From the NCBI RefSeq assembly GCF_000024925.1, contig NC_013521.1, positions 4,154,001 through 4,218,000 of the forward strand: a DNA stretch of 64,000 bases, read 5' to 3'. The DNA is from Sanguibacter keddieii DSM 10542. GTDB taxonomy: Bacteria > Actinomycetota > Actinomycetes > Actinomycetales > Cellulomonadaceae. The notes under the pieces are model-generated. The model was not told the origin of the DNA, did no database searches, and was given only the letters and a program-made list of their open reading frames with translations. Every line of letters starts with the position of its first letter. Positions within the stretch are counted from its first letter, which is position 1. The position numbers and the translations under genes were made by a program. This document shows positions 7,401-16,199 of the stretch, one piece after another.

Positions 7401-9776
7401 ATGGCTGAACTGCTCTACCGACTGGGCCGCACGGCCTCGCACCGCGCCAAGACGGTGATCGCGATCTGGGTCGCCGTCCTCGTCGCGGTCGGCGCGGCCT
7501 TCGCCGTCGCCGGCGGCACGCTCGCGACCACCATGTCGATCCCCGGCACCCCCACCGAGCAGGTCACCGAGCGCCTGCAGTCGCAGTTCCCCGAGGCCTC
7601 GGGCGGCACCGGCCGGATCGTCCTGCAGACCGACGACGGCAGCGCCTTCACCCCCGAGCAGCAGGCACAGATCAGCGAGCGCCTAACGAGCGGTGCGAGC
7701 CTCGACGGCGTCATGCAGCTGGTCGACCCGTTCGCGACCGAGGCGCAGCGCGCCGAGCAGGCCGCGACCCTCGAGGCCAGCGCCGAGCAGATCGCCGCGA
7801 GCCCCGTGCCCGTCCCCGAGGAGCAGGTCGCGCAGGTCGAGCAGGGCCAGGCACTCCTCGACATGGCCACCGAGATCCGCACGGTCTCCGAGGACGGCTC
7901 CGCCGCCGTCGTGACCGTCGCCTTCGTCGAGCCGCAGATGGACGTCACCCCGGAGGTCAAGGACTCGGTCGTCGCGCTCTTCGACGAGCCGGTCGACGGT
8001 GTGACCGCCGACTTCTCGTCCGAGCTCGCCGACGCCGTGCCGAGCCTCGTCGGTGCGGGCGAGATCGTCGGCCTCGTGGTCGCCGCGATCGTCCTCGTCA
8101 TCATGCTCGGCACCCTCGTCGGCGCCGGGCTCCCGATCCTCTCCGCGATCGTCGGCGTCGGCGTGGGCGCGCTCGGCGCGATGTCCCTGTCGGGCGTCGT
8201 CGAGATGACGTCCGTGACGCCGGTCCTCGGGCTCATGCTCGGCCTCGCGGTCGGCATCGACTACTCGCTGTTCATCGTCAACAGGCACCGCCGCCAGCTC
8301 AAGCAGGGGTACGGCGTCCACGAGTCCATCGCGCTGGCCACCGGGACGTCGGGCAACGCCGTCGTGTTCGCCGGTGCGACCGTGATCATCGCGCTGCTCG
8401 CCCTCAACGTGTCGGGCATCCCGTTCCTCGGCCTCATGGGCACCGTCGGGGCGCTCTGCGTCGCGATCGCCGTCCTCGTCGCCGTGACCTTCACGCCCGC
8501 CATGCTCGGGCTGGTCGGCGAGCGCATCCTCAGCCGCAAGGAGCGGGCCCGCGTGGGCCAGGCCGCGACCGACCCCGCCGCGCGCGAGGCGGCGGCCAGT
8601 GCGCTGGCCCCGGCGAAGCCCATGTCCACCCCGCGGGCCGTCGGCCGCGTGCTCGTCGGCATCGCCGCGCTGCTGCTCGTCGCGCTCCCGGCGCTCGACC
8701 TGCGCCTCAACCTGCCCGACGGCTCGTCCGAGTCGCACGACACCACGCAGTACCAGGCCTACGCGGCCGTCGCCGACAAGTTCGGCGAGGGCCAGAACGG
8801 CACCCTGCTGGTCGTCGCCGACGTCCCCGTCGCCGGGTCCGAGGCCGAGGCGCTCGGGACCCAGGTGCAGATCGCCGAGGCGCTCTTCGCCCAGGACGAC
8901 GTCGTGGCCGTCGCCCCGATCGGGTCCTCCGAGGACGGCACCGTCACCGCCTTCCAGGTCGTCCCGGCCGAGGGCCCGACCGCCGAGTCGACCGAGACGC
9001 TCGTGCACACCTTGCGCGACCTCTCACCGGTCGACGGCACCTACGAGATCGGCGTCGCGGGCTCGGCGAGCGGCAACATCGACATCTCGGAGAAGCTCGC
9101 GAGCGCCCTGCCGGTCTACCTGCTGGTGGTCGTGGGTCTCTCGCTGGTGATCCTCGTGATCGTGTTCCGGTCGATCTTCGTGCCGGTCATCGCGACCCTC
9201 GGGTTCATCCTGTCGTACTTCGCCGCCCTCGGCGGGGTCGTCGCGATCTACCAGTGGGGCTGGCTGGCCTCGGTGTTCGGCGTCGAGACTCCCGGCCCGA
9301 TCCTCAACTTCCTGCCGACCATCCTCGTCGGGATCCTGTTCGGCCTCGCCATGGACTACATGCTGTTCCTCGGGTCGGGCATGCGTGAGGCCTACGTCCA
9401 CGGGGCACCGGCTCGCGTCGCGGTCGCCGAGGGTGTCCGTGCCGGGCGTGCCGTGGTGACCGCCGCCGCGATCATCATGGTCTCGGTGTTCGGCGGGTTC
9501 GTGTTCTCGCACAGCACGATGATCCGGCCGATCGGGTTCGCGCTGGCCTTCGGTGTGCTCCTCGACGCGTTCCTCGTCCGGATGCTCATCATCCCGGCGC
9601 TCATGCACCTGGTCGGCGACAAGGCCTGGTGGCTGCCCCGCTGGCTCGACCGGATCCTCCCGGACGTCGACGTCGAGGGGTCGGCGCTCACCCGCCACCA
9701 CCCGCACGCCGAGGTCGACGGTGGCGTCAAGGACGAGCAGCCGGTGGCGCCGGAACCCGGTCCCACCACGAGGTAA
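7401..9776 (+). CDS. MMPL family RND-type membrane transporter
   Basis: 791 residues. It shows the duplicated MMPL layout: one N-terminal TM helix (residues ~18-38), an extracytoplasmic domain (~40-215) and a five-helix block starting EIVGLVVAAIVLVIMLG. A second TM helix and extracytoplasmic domain follow (~415-570), then a second five-helix block with GLAMDYMLF. The proton-relay-like motif GLAVGIDYSLF is present in the first block. Start ATG 7401 has GAAGGA upstream. These carriers use the proton gradient to export drugs, lipids or siderophores; the cargo cannot be told from sequence. It is probably regulated by the upstream TetR gene. A hairpin follows at 9785. Confidence 0.93.
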   Translation: MAELLYRLGRTASHRAKTVIAIWVAVLVAVGAAFAVAGGTLATTMSIPGTPTEQVTERLQSQFPEASGGTGRIVLQTDDGSAFTPEQQAQISERLTSGASLDGVMQLVDPFATEAQRAEQAATLEASAEQIAASPVPVPEEQVAQVEQGQALLDMATEIRTVSEDGSAAVVTVAFVEPQMDVTPEVKDSVVALFDEPVDGVTADFSSELADAVPSLVGAGEIVGLVVAAIVLVIMLGTLVGAGLPILSAIVGVGVGALGAMSLSGVVEMTSVTPVLGLMLGLAVGIDYSLFIVNRHRRQLKQGYGVHESIALATGTSGNAVVFAGATVIIALLALNVSGIPFLGLMGTVGALCVAIAVLVAVTFTPAMLGLVGERILSRKERARVGQAATDPAAREAAASALAPAKPMSTPRAVGRVLVGIAALLLVALPALDLRLNLPDGSSESHDTTQYQAYAAVADKFGEGQNGTLLVVADVPVAGSEAEALGTQVQIAEALFAQDDVVAVAPIGSSEDGTVTAFQVVPAEGPTAESTETLVHTLRDLSPVDGTYEIGVAGSASGNIDISEKLASALPVYLLVVVGLSLVILVIVFRSIFVPVIATLGFILSYFAALGGVVAIYQWGWLASVFGVETPGPILNFLPTILVGILFGLAMDYMLFLGSGMREAYVHGAPARVAVAEGVRAGRAVVTAAAIIMVSVFGGFVFSHSTMIRPIGFALAFGVLLDAFLVRMLIIPALMHLVGDKAWWLPRWLDRILPDVDVEGSALTRHHPHAEVDGGVKDEQPVAPEPGPTTR

Positions 9777-9784
9777 CCCCTCCC

Positions 9785-9834
9785 CAGCACCACCAGCGGC
9801 CGCTGTCCTGCCCCGGACGGCGGCCGTCGTGCTG
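9785..9834 (+). terminator. Hairpin after the MMPL gene
   Basis: CAGCAC (9785-9790) pairs with GTGCTG (9829-9834). Inner GGCCGC and GTCC blocks pair with their complements, with small bulges. There is no U-tract. Confidence 0.55.
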
Positions 9835-9901
9835 CACAGCCCCTCAAGCGACCCTGGTCTGCGCACCCGAGCAGCGCTCCGCGCACATCGCCCAGAACGC
9901 C

Positions 9902-9921
9902 TACAGTGGACATCCGTCCAC
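9902..9921 (+). promoter_or_regulatory. -10 box and overlapping dyad before the cation-efflux-like gene
   Basis: TACAGT (9902-9907) is a good -10. GTGGAC-N4-GTCCAC (9906-9921) is an inverted repeat sitting at the expected transcription start, a possible operator. Confidence 0.4.
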
Positions 9922-9941
9922 GCCTCACGTCAGGAAAACCC

Positions 9942-10904
9942 ATGCGCACCGAGCAGCAGGCCCTCACGACGTCGTTGGCGGGGGCGGTCACGCTCGCCGT
10001 CCTGGGGACCGTCTTCGGTCTCGCCTCGGGGTCCTCCGCGATCCTGTTCGACGGCGTCTTCTCGATGGTCGACGCGCTCATGTCGGTGGTGTCGATCGCC
10101 GTGGTCCGCCTCATCACACGGTCCACGGCCGTGGGGCTGTCGCGACGGTTCGGGCGGGGGTTCTGGCACTTCGAGCCGATGGTGCTGGTCGCCAACGCGC
10201 TCATCCTCGTCACCGTGATGACCTATGCCCTCGTGGAGTCGGTGCTGTCCGTCCTCGACGGCGGGCGCGACATCGAGCTGGGGCTGGCGATCGTCTACGC
10301 GGCCGTCGTGCTGGTCATCACGCTCACCATCGGGCTCCTCGAGCACCGGGCGAACCGACGGATCGGGTCGGCGATCGTAGCCATGGACGTCAAGGGCTGG
10401 CTCATGGCGGGCGGGGTCACCGGGGCGCTGCTCGTGGCCTTCGTGGTCGGCGTGCTCATCGACGGAACCCGCTTCGAGGCCGCGACCCCGTACATCGACC
10501 CGGTCGTGCTCATCGTGGTGGCCGTGGTCCTCGTCCCGGTGCCGCTGGCGACGCTGCGACGTGCGCTCTCCGAGGTGGCGCTCGTGACCCCCGTGGCGCT
10601 GCAGGACGAGGCAGAGGGCGTGGCGGCCGAGGTGGTCGCGTCGGAGGGGTTCGTCTCGTCGAAGGTCTACGCCGCCCAGATCGGCCGCTCGCGGCAGGTC
10701 GAGGTGCTGTTCCTCGTCCCCGAGGGCGAGGCGCCTCGTCCCCTCGAGGAGTGGGACGACATCCGGACGCGGGTCGTCGACGCGCTGCGCGGGGACGACC
10801 CCAACCACTGGATCACGGTCGCCTTCACCACCCGGCCGCACCTGACCTCACCTGAGCGGTGCTCGCCGGTGGGATCGCCGCCGCCCAGGACGACCAGCGC
10901 CTAG
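9942..10904 (+). CDS. Cation diffusion facilitator-like transporter
   Basis: 320 residues with five or six predicted TM helices in the first ~210 residues, then a ~100-residue cytosolic domain. Helix 2 carries LFDGVFSMVDAL, a D-G-x-x-S-x-x-D metal-site pattern of CDF proteins. Helix 5 carries DVKGWL instead of the usual H-x-x-x-D pair, so the metal specificity may be unusual or lost. I chose ATG 9942 over GTG 9906 because it has an AGGAAA ribosome site and because GTG 9906 lies inside the putative -10. Its stop codon TAG is part of the -10 box of the next gene. Confidence 0.75.
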   Translation: MRTEQQALTTSLAGAVTLAVLGTVFGLASGSSAILFDGVFSMVDALMSVVSIAVVRLITRSTAVGLSRRFGRGFWHFEPMVLVANALILVTVMTYALVESVLSVLDGGRDIELGLAIVYAAVVLVITLTIGLLEHRANRRIGSAIVAMDVKGWLMAGGVTGALLVAFVVGVLIDGTRFEAATPYIDPVVLIVVAVVLVPVPLATLRRALSEVALVTPVALQDEAEGVAAEVVASEGFVSSKVYAAQIGRSRQVEVLFLVPEGEAPRPLEEWDDIRTRVVDALRGDDPNHWITVAFTTRPHLTSPERCSPVGSPPPRTTSA

Positions 10905-10907
10905 AGT
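10902..10907 (+). promoter_or_regulatory. Leaderless -10 box for the NUDIX gene
   Basis: TAGAGT overlaps the stop codon of the preceding gene and ends 7 nt before ATG 10915, matching a leaderless start. No clear -35 is visible. Confidence 0.5.
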
Positions 10908-10914
10908 CGTGCAG

Positions 10915-11325
10915 ATGACTCAGGCCCCCACCTCCGAAGGCTGCCAGATCATCCTCGTCGACGACTCCGGAGCGGTGCTGCTCCAGCTGCGCGACGCCAA
11001 GGACTGGATCCCGTTCCCCGACATGTGGGCGGTGCCGGGCGGCATGCTCGAGCCCGGCGAGGAGCCGCTCGACTGCATCGTCCGGGAGGTCCGCGAGGAG
11101 CTCGGGGTCGACCTCGACCCGGCCGACGTGACCTTCCTCGGGACGACGACGCGTTCCTACGGCGTCGAGCACACCTTCACCGCGCGGCTGAACGCCCCGG
11201 CAGAGTCGATCGCGCTGACCGAGGGCCAGCGGGTCGAGTGGTTCTCCCCCGAGCGCGTGGCCGCGACGCACCTCGCCTACGAGGACGACGACGTGCTGGC
11301 CGCGTTCTTCGGCGAACGCACCTGA
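10915..11325 (+). CDS. NUDIX hydrolase
   Basis: 136 residues. It has a complete Nudix box, G-x5-E-x7-R-E-x-x-E-E-x-G (GGMLEPGEEPLDCIVREVREELG, residues ~41-63), so it should cleave a nucleoside diphosphate-linked substrate with Mg2+. The substrate cannot be assigned. ATG 10915 is preferred over GTG 10909 because the TAGAGT box lies 7 nt upstream. It ends 4 bp from the convergent GH15 gene. Confidence 0.92.
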   Translation: MTQAPTSEGCQIILVDDSGAVLLQLRDAKDWIPFPDMWAVPGGMLEPGEEPLDCIVREVREELGVDLDPADVTFLGTTTRSYGVEHTFTARLNAPAESIALTEGQRVEWFSPERVAATHLAYEDDDVLAAFFGERT

Positions 11326-11329
11326 CCCG

Positions 11330-13189
11330 TCAGCCCGCGTCGCCGCCGACCGCGAGCGCCGCCTGCACGAGCGCGAGGTGGCTGAGCCCCTGCGGCAGGT
11401 TGCCGAGGAACTCGCCGGTGGTGGCGTCGATCATCTCGGACCAGATGCCGACGTCGTTGGCCTGCTCGAGGAGCTCGTCCATCCACGCGGCGGCCTCGTC
11501 GCGGCGTCCGACGTGCGCGAGGGCGGCGACGCCCCAGAAGGCGCAGGCCACGAAGGTCGCCTCCTCCTGTGGCATGCCGGTGTACCGGTAGAGCAGCGGG
11601 CCCGCGCCGAGCTCCCGGCGGAGGGCGTCGACGGTCGAGCTCATGCGCTCTCCCCGGTCGAACCCGCTCATGGCGTGCAGGAGGATCGACGCGTCGAGGT
11701 CGGTGCTCCCGGGGTACATGACGTACGCGCCGAGCTCCTCCGACCAGCACTCGGTCTCGACCCAGGTGCGGATGCGCTCGGCCTCGGCACGCCAGCGGTC
11801 CGGCACGCCGGGGATCTGGCCGAGCTCGGCCAGGTGCACGGCGCAGGTGAGCGCCTGCCAGCAGCCGAGCTTGGAGGTGGTGTAGTGACGCTCCTCGGTG
11901 AGCTCCCAGATCCCGGCGTCGAGGCGGTGCCAGGCGTCACAGGCCTCGTCGGCGATCGACGCGAGCAGGCGTCCGGTCTCGGCGTCGAGGAGGTTGCCGG
12001 CGTCGACGTAGCCGCGGACCACGCCGAGCAGGTCGCCGTACACGCCGAGCTGGAGCTGCTGGTCGGCGCGGTTGCCGTCGACCACAGGCCCGATCCCGCG
12101 CCACCCGGGGACCTGTGCCTCCTGGTGGTCGCCGGGCAGGCTGCCGTCGAGGCCGTAGAACACCCGCATGTCGGACTCGCGCAGGGTGGTGAGCGTCCAG
12201 CTGATCGCCGCGTGCGTCTCCTCGGTGAGCCCGAAGCCGATGAGGGCGTCGACCGTGTACGCGGTGTCGCGCAGCCACGAGTAGCGGTAGTCCCAGTTCT
12301 TGCCGCCGGCGAGGCTCTCGGGCAGCGACGTGGTCGCTGCGGCGGCGATGGCTCCTGACGGTGCGTAGATGAGGAGCTTGAGCGCGAGGGCGCTGCGCTG
12401 GACGGCCTTGCCCCAGCGGCCGTCGTAGTGGAACGCCTGCGTCCAGGCACGCCAGTTGTCGACGGTCCGGTCGACGCCCTCGTCGACCGCCTCCGGGGTG
12501 GGGAGGAACACGGGCTCGCGGCCGGTGCCGACGAGCCCCAGGGTGTGCCGGGACCCGGGCTCGGTGCTGAAGGCACCCGAGACCGACTGGTCGGCGGCCA
12601 CGCAGGTGGTCTCGCCGAGCAGGCGGACCGACAGCGTGACGCCGTCGACCCGCAGCACAGGCCCGTGGACCGTGTCCTGGACCCAGGGCGAGGCGGTGTT
12701 GAAGACGGTCCCCGGGCGCACCGCCCAGGCCATGGGGACGGTGCCACTGAGGCCCTCGACGCGTCGTGCGAGCTCCGTCCACGGCAGTCGCCCGGCGACC
12801 CCGGTGCTGAGCGAGTCGGTGACCTTGACCGAGCCGGTCGCGGTGGTGAAGGTCGTCTCGAGCACGTTGGTCCCCACCACGTACTGCCGGTGGACCTGGA
12901 ACTGCTGGGTCGGCGCGAGCTCGAGGCACCCGCCGTCCTGCCCGTCGAGCAGGGCGGCGAACGCGGGCCGGGAGTCGAGGTTCGGTACCGGGAACCAGTC
13001 GATGCGGCCGTCGTCGGCGACGAGCGCGACCGTGCGACCGTCGCCGATCGCGGCGTAGGAGCGCAGCGGGACGTAGCCGTCGGAGCGGGGCGACGGGTCT
13101 CGGGGCTGGTCGCGGTCGCGGTGCCCTGAACCTTCGACGTTGTCTCCGGCGTCGCCGTCGAGGTTGCCGAGATCGGGCTGCTCGGTCAT
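11330..13189 (-). CDS. Glycoside hydrolase family 15 protein (glucoamylase/trehalase-like)
   Basis: 619 residues. The N-terminal domain has IGDGRTVALVADDGRIDWFPVPN, the start typical of the actinobacterial GH15/trehalase-like branch. The (alpha/alpha)6 domain contains KNWDYRYSWLRDTAYTVDAL and ends with FLGNLPQGLSHLAL, where FPQAFSHLGL-type residues are usual. Known relatives hydrolyse trehalose or alpha-glucans; which one is used here is open. No signal peptide is present, so it is cytosolic. The first ~35 residues are acidic and low in complexity. A GAGG ribosome site precedes ATG 13189. It is insulated from the upstream DUF3817 gene by an intrinsic terminator. Confidence 0.9.
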   Translation of the reverse strand: MTEQPDLGNLDGDAGDNVEGSGHRDRDQPRDPSPRSDGYVPLRSYAAIGDGRTVALVADDGRIDWFPVPNLDSRPAFAALLDGQDGGCLELAPTQQFQVHRQYVVGTNVLETTFTTATGSVKVTDSLSTGVAGRLPWTELARRVEGLSGTVPMAWAVRPGTVFNTASPWVQDTVHGPVLRVDGVTLSVRLLGETTCVAADQSVSGAFSTEPGSRHTLGLVGTGREPVFLPTPEAVDEGVDRTVDNWRAWTQAFHYDGRWGKAVQRSALALKLLIYAPSGAIAAAATTSLPESLAGGKNWDYRYSWLRDTAYTVDALIGFGLTEETHAAISWTLTTLRESDMRVFYGLDGSLPGDHQEAQVPGWRGIGPVVDGNRADQQLQLGVYGDLLGVVRGYVDAGNLLDAETGRLLASIADEACDAWHRLDAGIWELTEERHYTTSKLGCWQALTCAVHLAELGQIPGVPDRWRAEAERIRTWVETECWSEELGAYVMYPGSTDLDASILLHAMSGFDRGERMSSTVDALRRELGAGPLLYRYTGMPQEEATFVACAFWGVAALAHVGRRDEAAAWMDELLEQANDVGIWSEMIDATTGEFLGNLPQGLSHLALVQAALAVGGDAG

Positions 13190-13212
13190 CGTGCCTCTTC
13201 CGTCCAGGGTGA

Positions 13213-13247
13213 GAAAAAGAGCCTGCGCACGGTGTGCGCGAGGCTCT
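13213..13247 (-). terminator. Rho-independent terminator of the DUF3817 gene
   Basis: Read on the minus strand, AGAGCCT with inner GCGCAC pairs with GTGCGC and AGGCTCT around a 3-nt loop with one bulge. It is followed at once by a T5 run (13213-13217). This is one of the few hairpins in the window with a true T-tract. Confidence 0.8.
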
Positions 13248-13344
13248 CTCTCATGGTCGGGCGGGTGGGGTCACCTCGCAACCGGCGGGACCCGCGGCGT
13301 CGAACCGGCCGGGCGCGGCGACACGTTCCGGCAAGGTGCCGAGG

Positions 13345-13743
13345 TCAGACTCGGACGCTGTCGTCGTCACGATCGCGGTCGGCACTGCTGCTGCCGCTCG
13401 GGAGCGCCGCGCCCGCGGTGCGGTGCTCCGGTGCTGCCAGCAGCTGGTGGCGGCGCGCCCACACCTCGAAGACGAGGGTCATGAGCGGGGGGACGCTCGC
13501 CGCGAGCGCCACGAAGGCGACCTTCCAGGACCAGCGGAGCCGCACCGCGGCGACGAGGGCGACGACCACGTAGAGGACGAACACCCCGCCGTGCAGGCGG
13601 CCGAACAGCCAGACGCCCTGGTCGGTGGTCTCCGTGACGTACTTGAGGAACATGCCGACCAGCAGGCCGGCCCAGGTGAAGGCCTCCACGAGGGCGACGA
13701 CGGAGAACACGCGTCCGACGGTGGACGGGCGGGGCGAGGGCAT
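13345..13743 (-). CDS. DUF3817 family integral membrane protein
   Basis: 132 residues with three or four TM helices (residues ~8-32, 42-62, 70-90). It contains WAGLLVGMFLKYV and GRLHGGVFVLYV, the conserved DUF3817 core (E-x-x-T-W and HG). Function is unknown; such proteins are small actinobacterial membrane proteins of about this size. The C-terminal ~25 residues are hydrophilic and rich in Ser and Asp. It is transcribed alone and ends in an intrinsic terminator. Confidence 0.85.
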   Translation of the reverse strand: MPSPRPSTVGRVFSVVALVEAFTWAGLLVGMFLKYVTETTDQGVWLFGRLHGGVFVLYVVVALVAAVRLRWSWKVAFVALAASVPPLMTLVFEVWARRHQLLAAPEHRTAGAALPSGSSSADRDRDDDSVRV

Positions 13744-13860
13744 GGTGGAGGTCCTGTTCGTGGAGGGTCGGCAGACCGGGCGGGCAGGTCGTCCGAGGAT
13801 CCTACGGCGCGAGGCTGAGAGTCGACCCAGGGCCCCCTCCCCTGAGGTTCAGATCGCCGA

Positions 13861-13866
13861 TATGAT
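13861..13866 (+). promoter_or_regulatory. Leaderless -10 box for the toxin-antitoxin operon
   Basis: TATGAT, a near-consensus box in AT-richer surroundings, ends 6 nt before ATG 13873. Repeated GATCG/CGAT half-sites from 13852 to 13874 could serve as an autoregulatory operator. Confidence 0.5.
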
Positions 13867-13872
13867 CGAACG

Positions 13873-14103
13873 ATGAGCACCGAGACGAGCGGGTACCGAC
13901 GCTTCTCTGCCACTGCGCCGGGGGACTTCCTCGACGAGGTCACGGCGGAGATCCCCAAGGGCAAGTTCTCCGCGTGGGTCTTCGAGGCGATGCGCGAGAA
14001 GCGCGAGCGGGACAACCTCGCAGCGCTCGTCGCGGAGATGGACGACGCGCACGGCCCAGCAGACGACACCGCCGTCGCCCGGGCAGCCGAGCTCCTGGGA
14101 TGA
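13873..14103 (+). CDS. Putative antitoxin of a PIN-domain toxin-antitoxin pair
   Basis: 76 residues, small and acidic toward the C-terminus. The N-terminal part (GYRRFSATAPGDFLDEV) could form a short ribbon or helix DNA-binding unit, followed by a charged helix (AMREKRERDNLAALVAEMDD). I do not see a clear CopG or AbrB signature, so the family is open. The antitoxin call rests on its size and the ATGA overlap with the PIN gene. It probably binds the PIN toxin through its C-terminus and represses its own leaderless promoter. Confidence 0.75.
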   Translation: MSTETSGYRRFSATAPGDFLDEVTAEIPKGKFSAWVFEAMREKRERDNLAALVAEMDDAHGPADDTAVARAAELLG

Positions 14104-14525
14104 CCACCGCGCCCAGGACCGTCGTGCTCGACTCCGGAGGGCTCTCGGGTGCGGCCACCCACGACCCCGGCCTGCACGCCCTGCTGACAGCCGCGGTGCG
14201 GCTGGGGAGCCGGGTCGTCGTGCCTGCCGTCGTACTGGCCGAGACCATCACCGGACGCCGGTCTGACGCCGCCGTCTGGCACACGGTGAACCGTCTGGTC
14301 GTCGAGGACCTCACCCGTGACGTCGCCGCGGAGGCGGGAGCCCTCCGGGAGAGGGCCGAGGGCGTCCGCGCGAAGAAGAAGGACCTGACGGTCGACGCCC
14401 TCGTCGCTGCCACCGCTCGCAGACATGCCCCGTCGCTGGTCGTCACGTCCGACCCCGGAGACCTGGAGCTGCTGTGCGACGGCGCGGACGTCGTCGTGCT
14501 CCACCCCAGGCACGCCGGGGCCTGA
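14100..14525 (+). CDS. PIN-domain ribonuclease toxin (VapC-like)
   Basis: 141 residues. The acidic PIN quartet is visible: D11 (VVLDSGGL), E48 (VVLAETITG), D99 (LTVDALVAAT) and D118 (VVTSDPGDLELL). PIN toxins cleave tRNA or rRNA with Mg2+; the target here is unknown. ATG 14100 overlaps the antitoxin stop (ATGA), the usual coupling that keeps the antitoxin in excess. It ends 19 bp before the convergent DUF998 gene. Confidence 0.88.
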   Translation: MTTAPRTVVLDSGGLSGAATHDPGLHALLTAAVRLGSRVVVPAVVLAETITGRRSDAAVWHTVNRLVVEDLTRDVAAEAGALRERAEGVRAKKKDLTVDALVAATARRHAPSLVVTSDPGDLELLCDGADVVVLHPRHAGA

Positions 14526-14544
14526 GGCCCCCGGCCGCCGCGAG

Positions 14545-15213
14545 TCAGGCGGCGAGAGGCCGCCCCGCCCGCCGCCGACGCCGGAGCGCGGCGACCACGA
14601 CGAGGGGCCACAGCGACTGGGCACCCGCGACGAGGCGCTCGGTGAGCCCGGTGAGCGCGCCGTCGTCGGGCGTGACCTGCTGCAGCTCGGCGACGAAGAC
14701 GCCGACCAGACCGAGCAGCACCACCGAGGCGGGGATGGCGACCTTCGGCGAGAGCACACCGCTCTCTCCCCGGCGTGCCGCGAGCGCGGGCCACAGACCC
14801 AGGGCGCCGAAGCCGACGGCGGCCGAGATGCCGTGCAGCTGGGAGTGGGTGTCGGAGGGGAACATCGCGACGGCGAAGGTCGCGAGCCCGCCGAGCACGA
14901 GGAACGCCCGGCCGGCGGTCGGCACGTCCCGCAGGCCCGCCGCGGTGACGCAGTGCGCGACGCCCGTGACCGCGAGCCCCGCACCCATCACCCAGGGCGC
15001 GACCATGCCGGCGGTCGCGAGGTCGCTGATGGTGTCGCGCACCGGGTCGAAGGACGGCTGCAGCGCCGCCGACAGTGTCCACGCGCCGATCATCGACACT
15101 GGGGCGACCACCGCCGAGACGAGCGCCCACCAGGGGACGCGGTGCGGGTGGGCAGCACCAGCCGCGTGCGCGGTCGGTCCGGTCGGGGGTGGCGTCGAGC
15201 CGCTGGCGGTCAT
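14545..15213 (-). CDS. DUF998 family membrane protein
   Basis: 222 residues with six predicted TM helices. It contains DPVRDTISDLATAG after helix 1 and MFPSDTHSQLHGISA after helix 4, the polar DUF998 motifs on the membrane face. Function is unknown. The N-terminal 25 residues are Pro/Ala-rich and the last ten are basic (RRRRRAGRPLAA). A GATAGT box 6 nt before ATG 15213 suggests a leaderless mRNA. It is not obviously tied to the siderophore operon whose last gene ends 54 bp away. Confidence 0.85.
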   Translation of the reverse strand: MTASGSTPPPTGPTAHAAGAAHPHRVPWWALVSAVVAPVSMIGAWTLSAALQPSFDPVRDTISDLATAGMVAPWVMGAGLAVTGVAHCVTAAGLRDVPTAGRAFLVLGGLATFAVAMFPSDTHSQLHGISAAVGFGALGLWPALAARRGESGVLSPKVAIPASVVLLGLVGVFVAELQQVTPDDGALTGLTERLVAGAQSLWPLVVVAALRRRRRAGRPLAA

Positions 15214-15267
15214 CGGACCACTATCGGTGCCGCGGCACTCTCGCGCGACCGCGACCGGTCCTGCCTG

Positions 15268-16140
15268 CTACGCCTCCGGCTCCTCCGCGGTGTGCGGGCG
15301 GCCGAGCGGGATGACGAGGGGGGTCTTGCTGACCGGGTCCTCGATGATCATGCAGCGCAGGCCGAAGACCTCCTCGACGAGCTCCGCGGTGATGATCTCC
15401 TCGGGCCGCCCCTGGGCGACGACGGCGCCGTCCTTCATGGCGATGAGGTGGGTCGCGTAGCGGCAGGCGTGGTTGAGGTCGTGCAGCACGGCGACGAGGG
15501 TGTGGCCGCGGCGGTTGAGGTCCCCGAAGAGCTCGAGCAGCTCGATCTGGTGGGCGATGTCGAGGAAGGTCGTGGGCTCGTCGAGGAGCAGCAGCGGCGT
15601 CTCCTGCGCGAGCACCATGGACACCCAGACGCGCTGACGCTGCCCGCCCGACAGCTCGTCGACCAGGCGCCCGGACAGCGCGGTGACCTGCGTGGCCTCG
15701 AGCGCCCGGACCACCGACGCCTCGTCCTCGACGGACCACTGCCGGAGCAGCTTCTGGTGCGGGTAGCGGCCGCGGGCCACGAGGTCGGCGACGGTGATGC
15801 CGTCGGGCGCGATCGACGTCTGCGGCAGCAGGCCGAGGCGGCGTGCGACCTCCTTGGCCTTGTAGGACGTGATGGCCTCGCCGTCGAGCACGACCTGCCC
15901 CTCGGAGGGCTTGAGCAGGCGGGACAGCGCACGCAGCAGGGTGGACTTGCCGCAGGCGTTCGGCCCGACGATCACCGTGAAGGAGTCGTCGGGGATCTCG
16001 ACGCTCAGGCCCTTCGACACCGGGTGCTCGGAGTACCCGATGGTGACGCCCTCGGCGCGGAGCCTCGGGCCCGCGACGCCCTGAGGGCTCCCCGCTGCGC
16101 TTGTCGAGCTGCTGGTGGTGCCGAGCACGTCGGTGGTCAT
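15268..16140 (-). CDS. Iron-siderophore ABC transporter, ATP-binding protein
   Basis: 290 residues, FecE/FepC type. Walker A is GPNACGKST, the signature is LSGGQRQR, Walker B is LLLLDEPTTFLD and the H-loop is VLHDLN. DEPTTFLDIAHQ is the pattern of siderophore/cobalamin importer ATPases. It is the last gene of the five-gene uptake operon and would power the two FecCD permeases. I use ATG 16140; an upstream in-frame start at 16233 would add 31 residues without family similarity and would overlap the permease gene. Confidence 0.93.
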   Translation of the reverse strand: MTTDVLGTTSSSTSAAGSPQGVAGPRLRAEGVTIGYSEHPVSKGLSVEIPDDSFTVIVGPNACGKSTLLRALSRLLKPSEGQVVLDGEAITSYKAKEVARRLGLLPQTSIAPDGITVADLVARGRYPHQKLLRQWSVEDEASVVRALEATQVTALSGRLVDELSGGQRQRVWVSMVLAQETPLLLLDEPTTFLDIAHQIELLELFGDLNRRGHTLVAVLHDLNHACRYATHLIAMKDGAVVAQGRPEEIITAELVEEVFGLRCMIIEDPVSKTPLVIPLGRPHTAEEPEA

Positions 16141-16199
16141 CTGGGTGGTCTCTCTGCGCGGGGTCGGGGGAAGGAGCTCTGGTGCTCTGTCGCGTCGTC

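Noticed and set aside
9906-9941. GTG 9906 as start of the cation-efflux-like protein
   Set aside because: It lies within the -10/operator, upstream of the predicted transcription start, and ATG 9942 has a good ribosome site.
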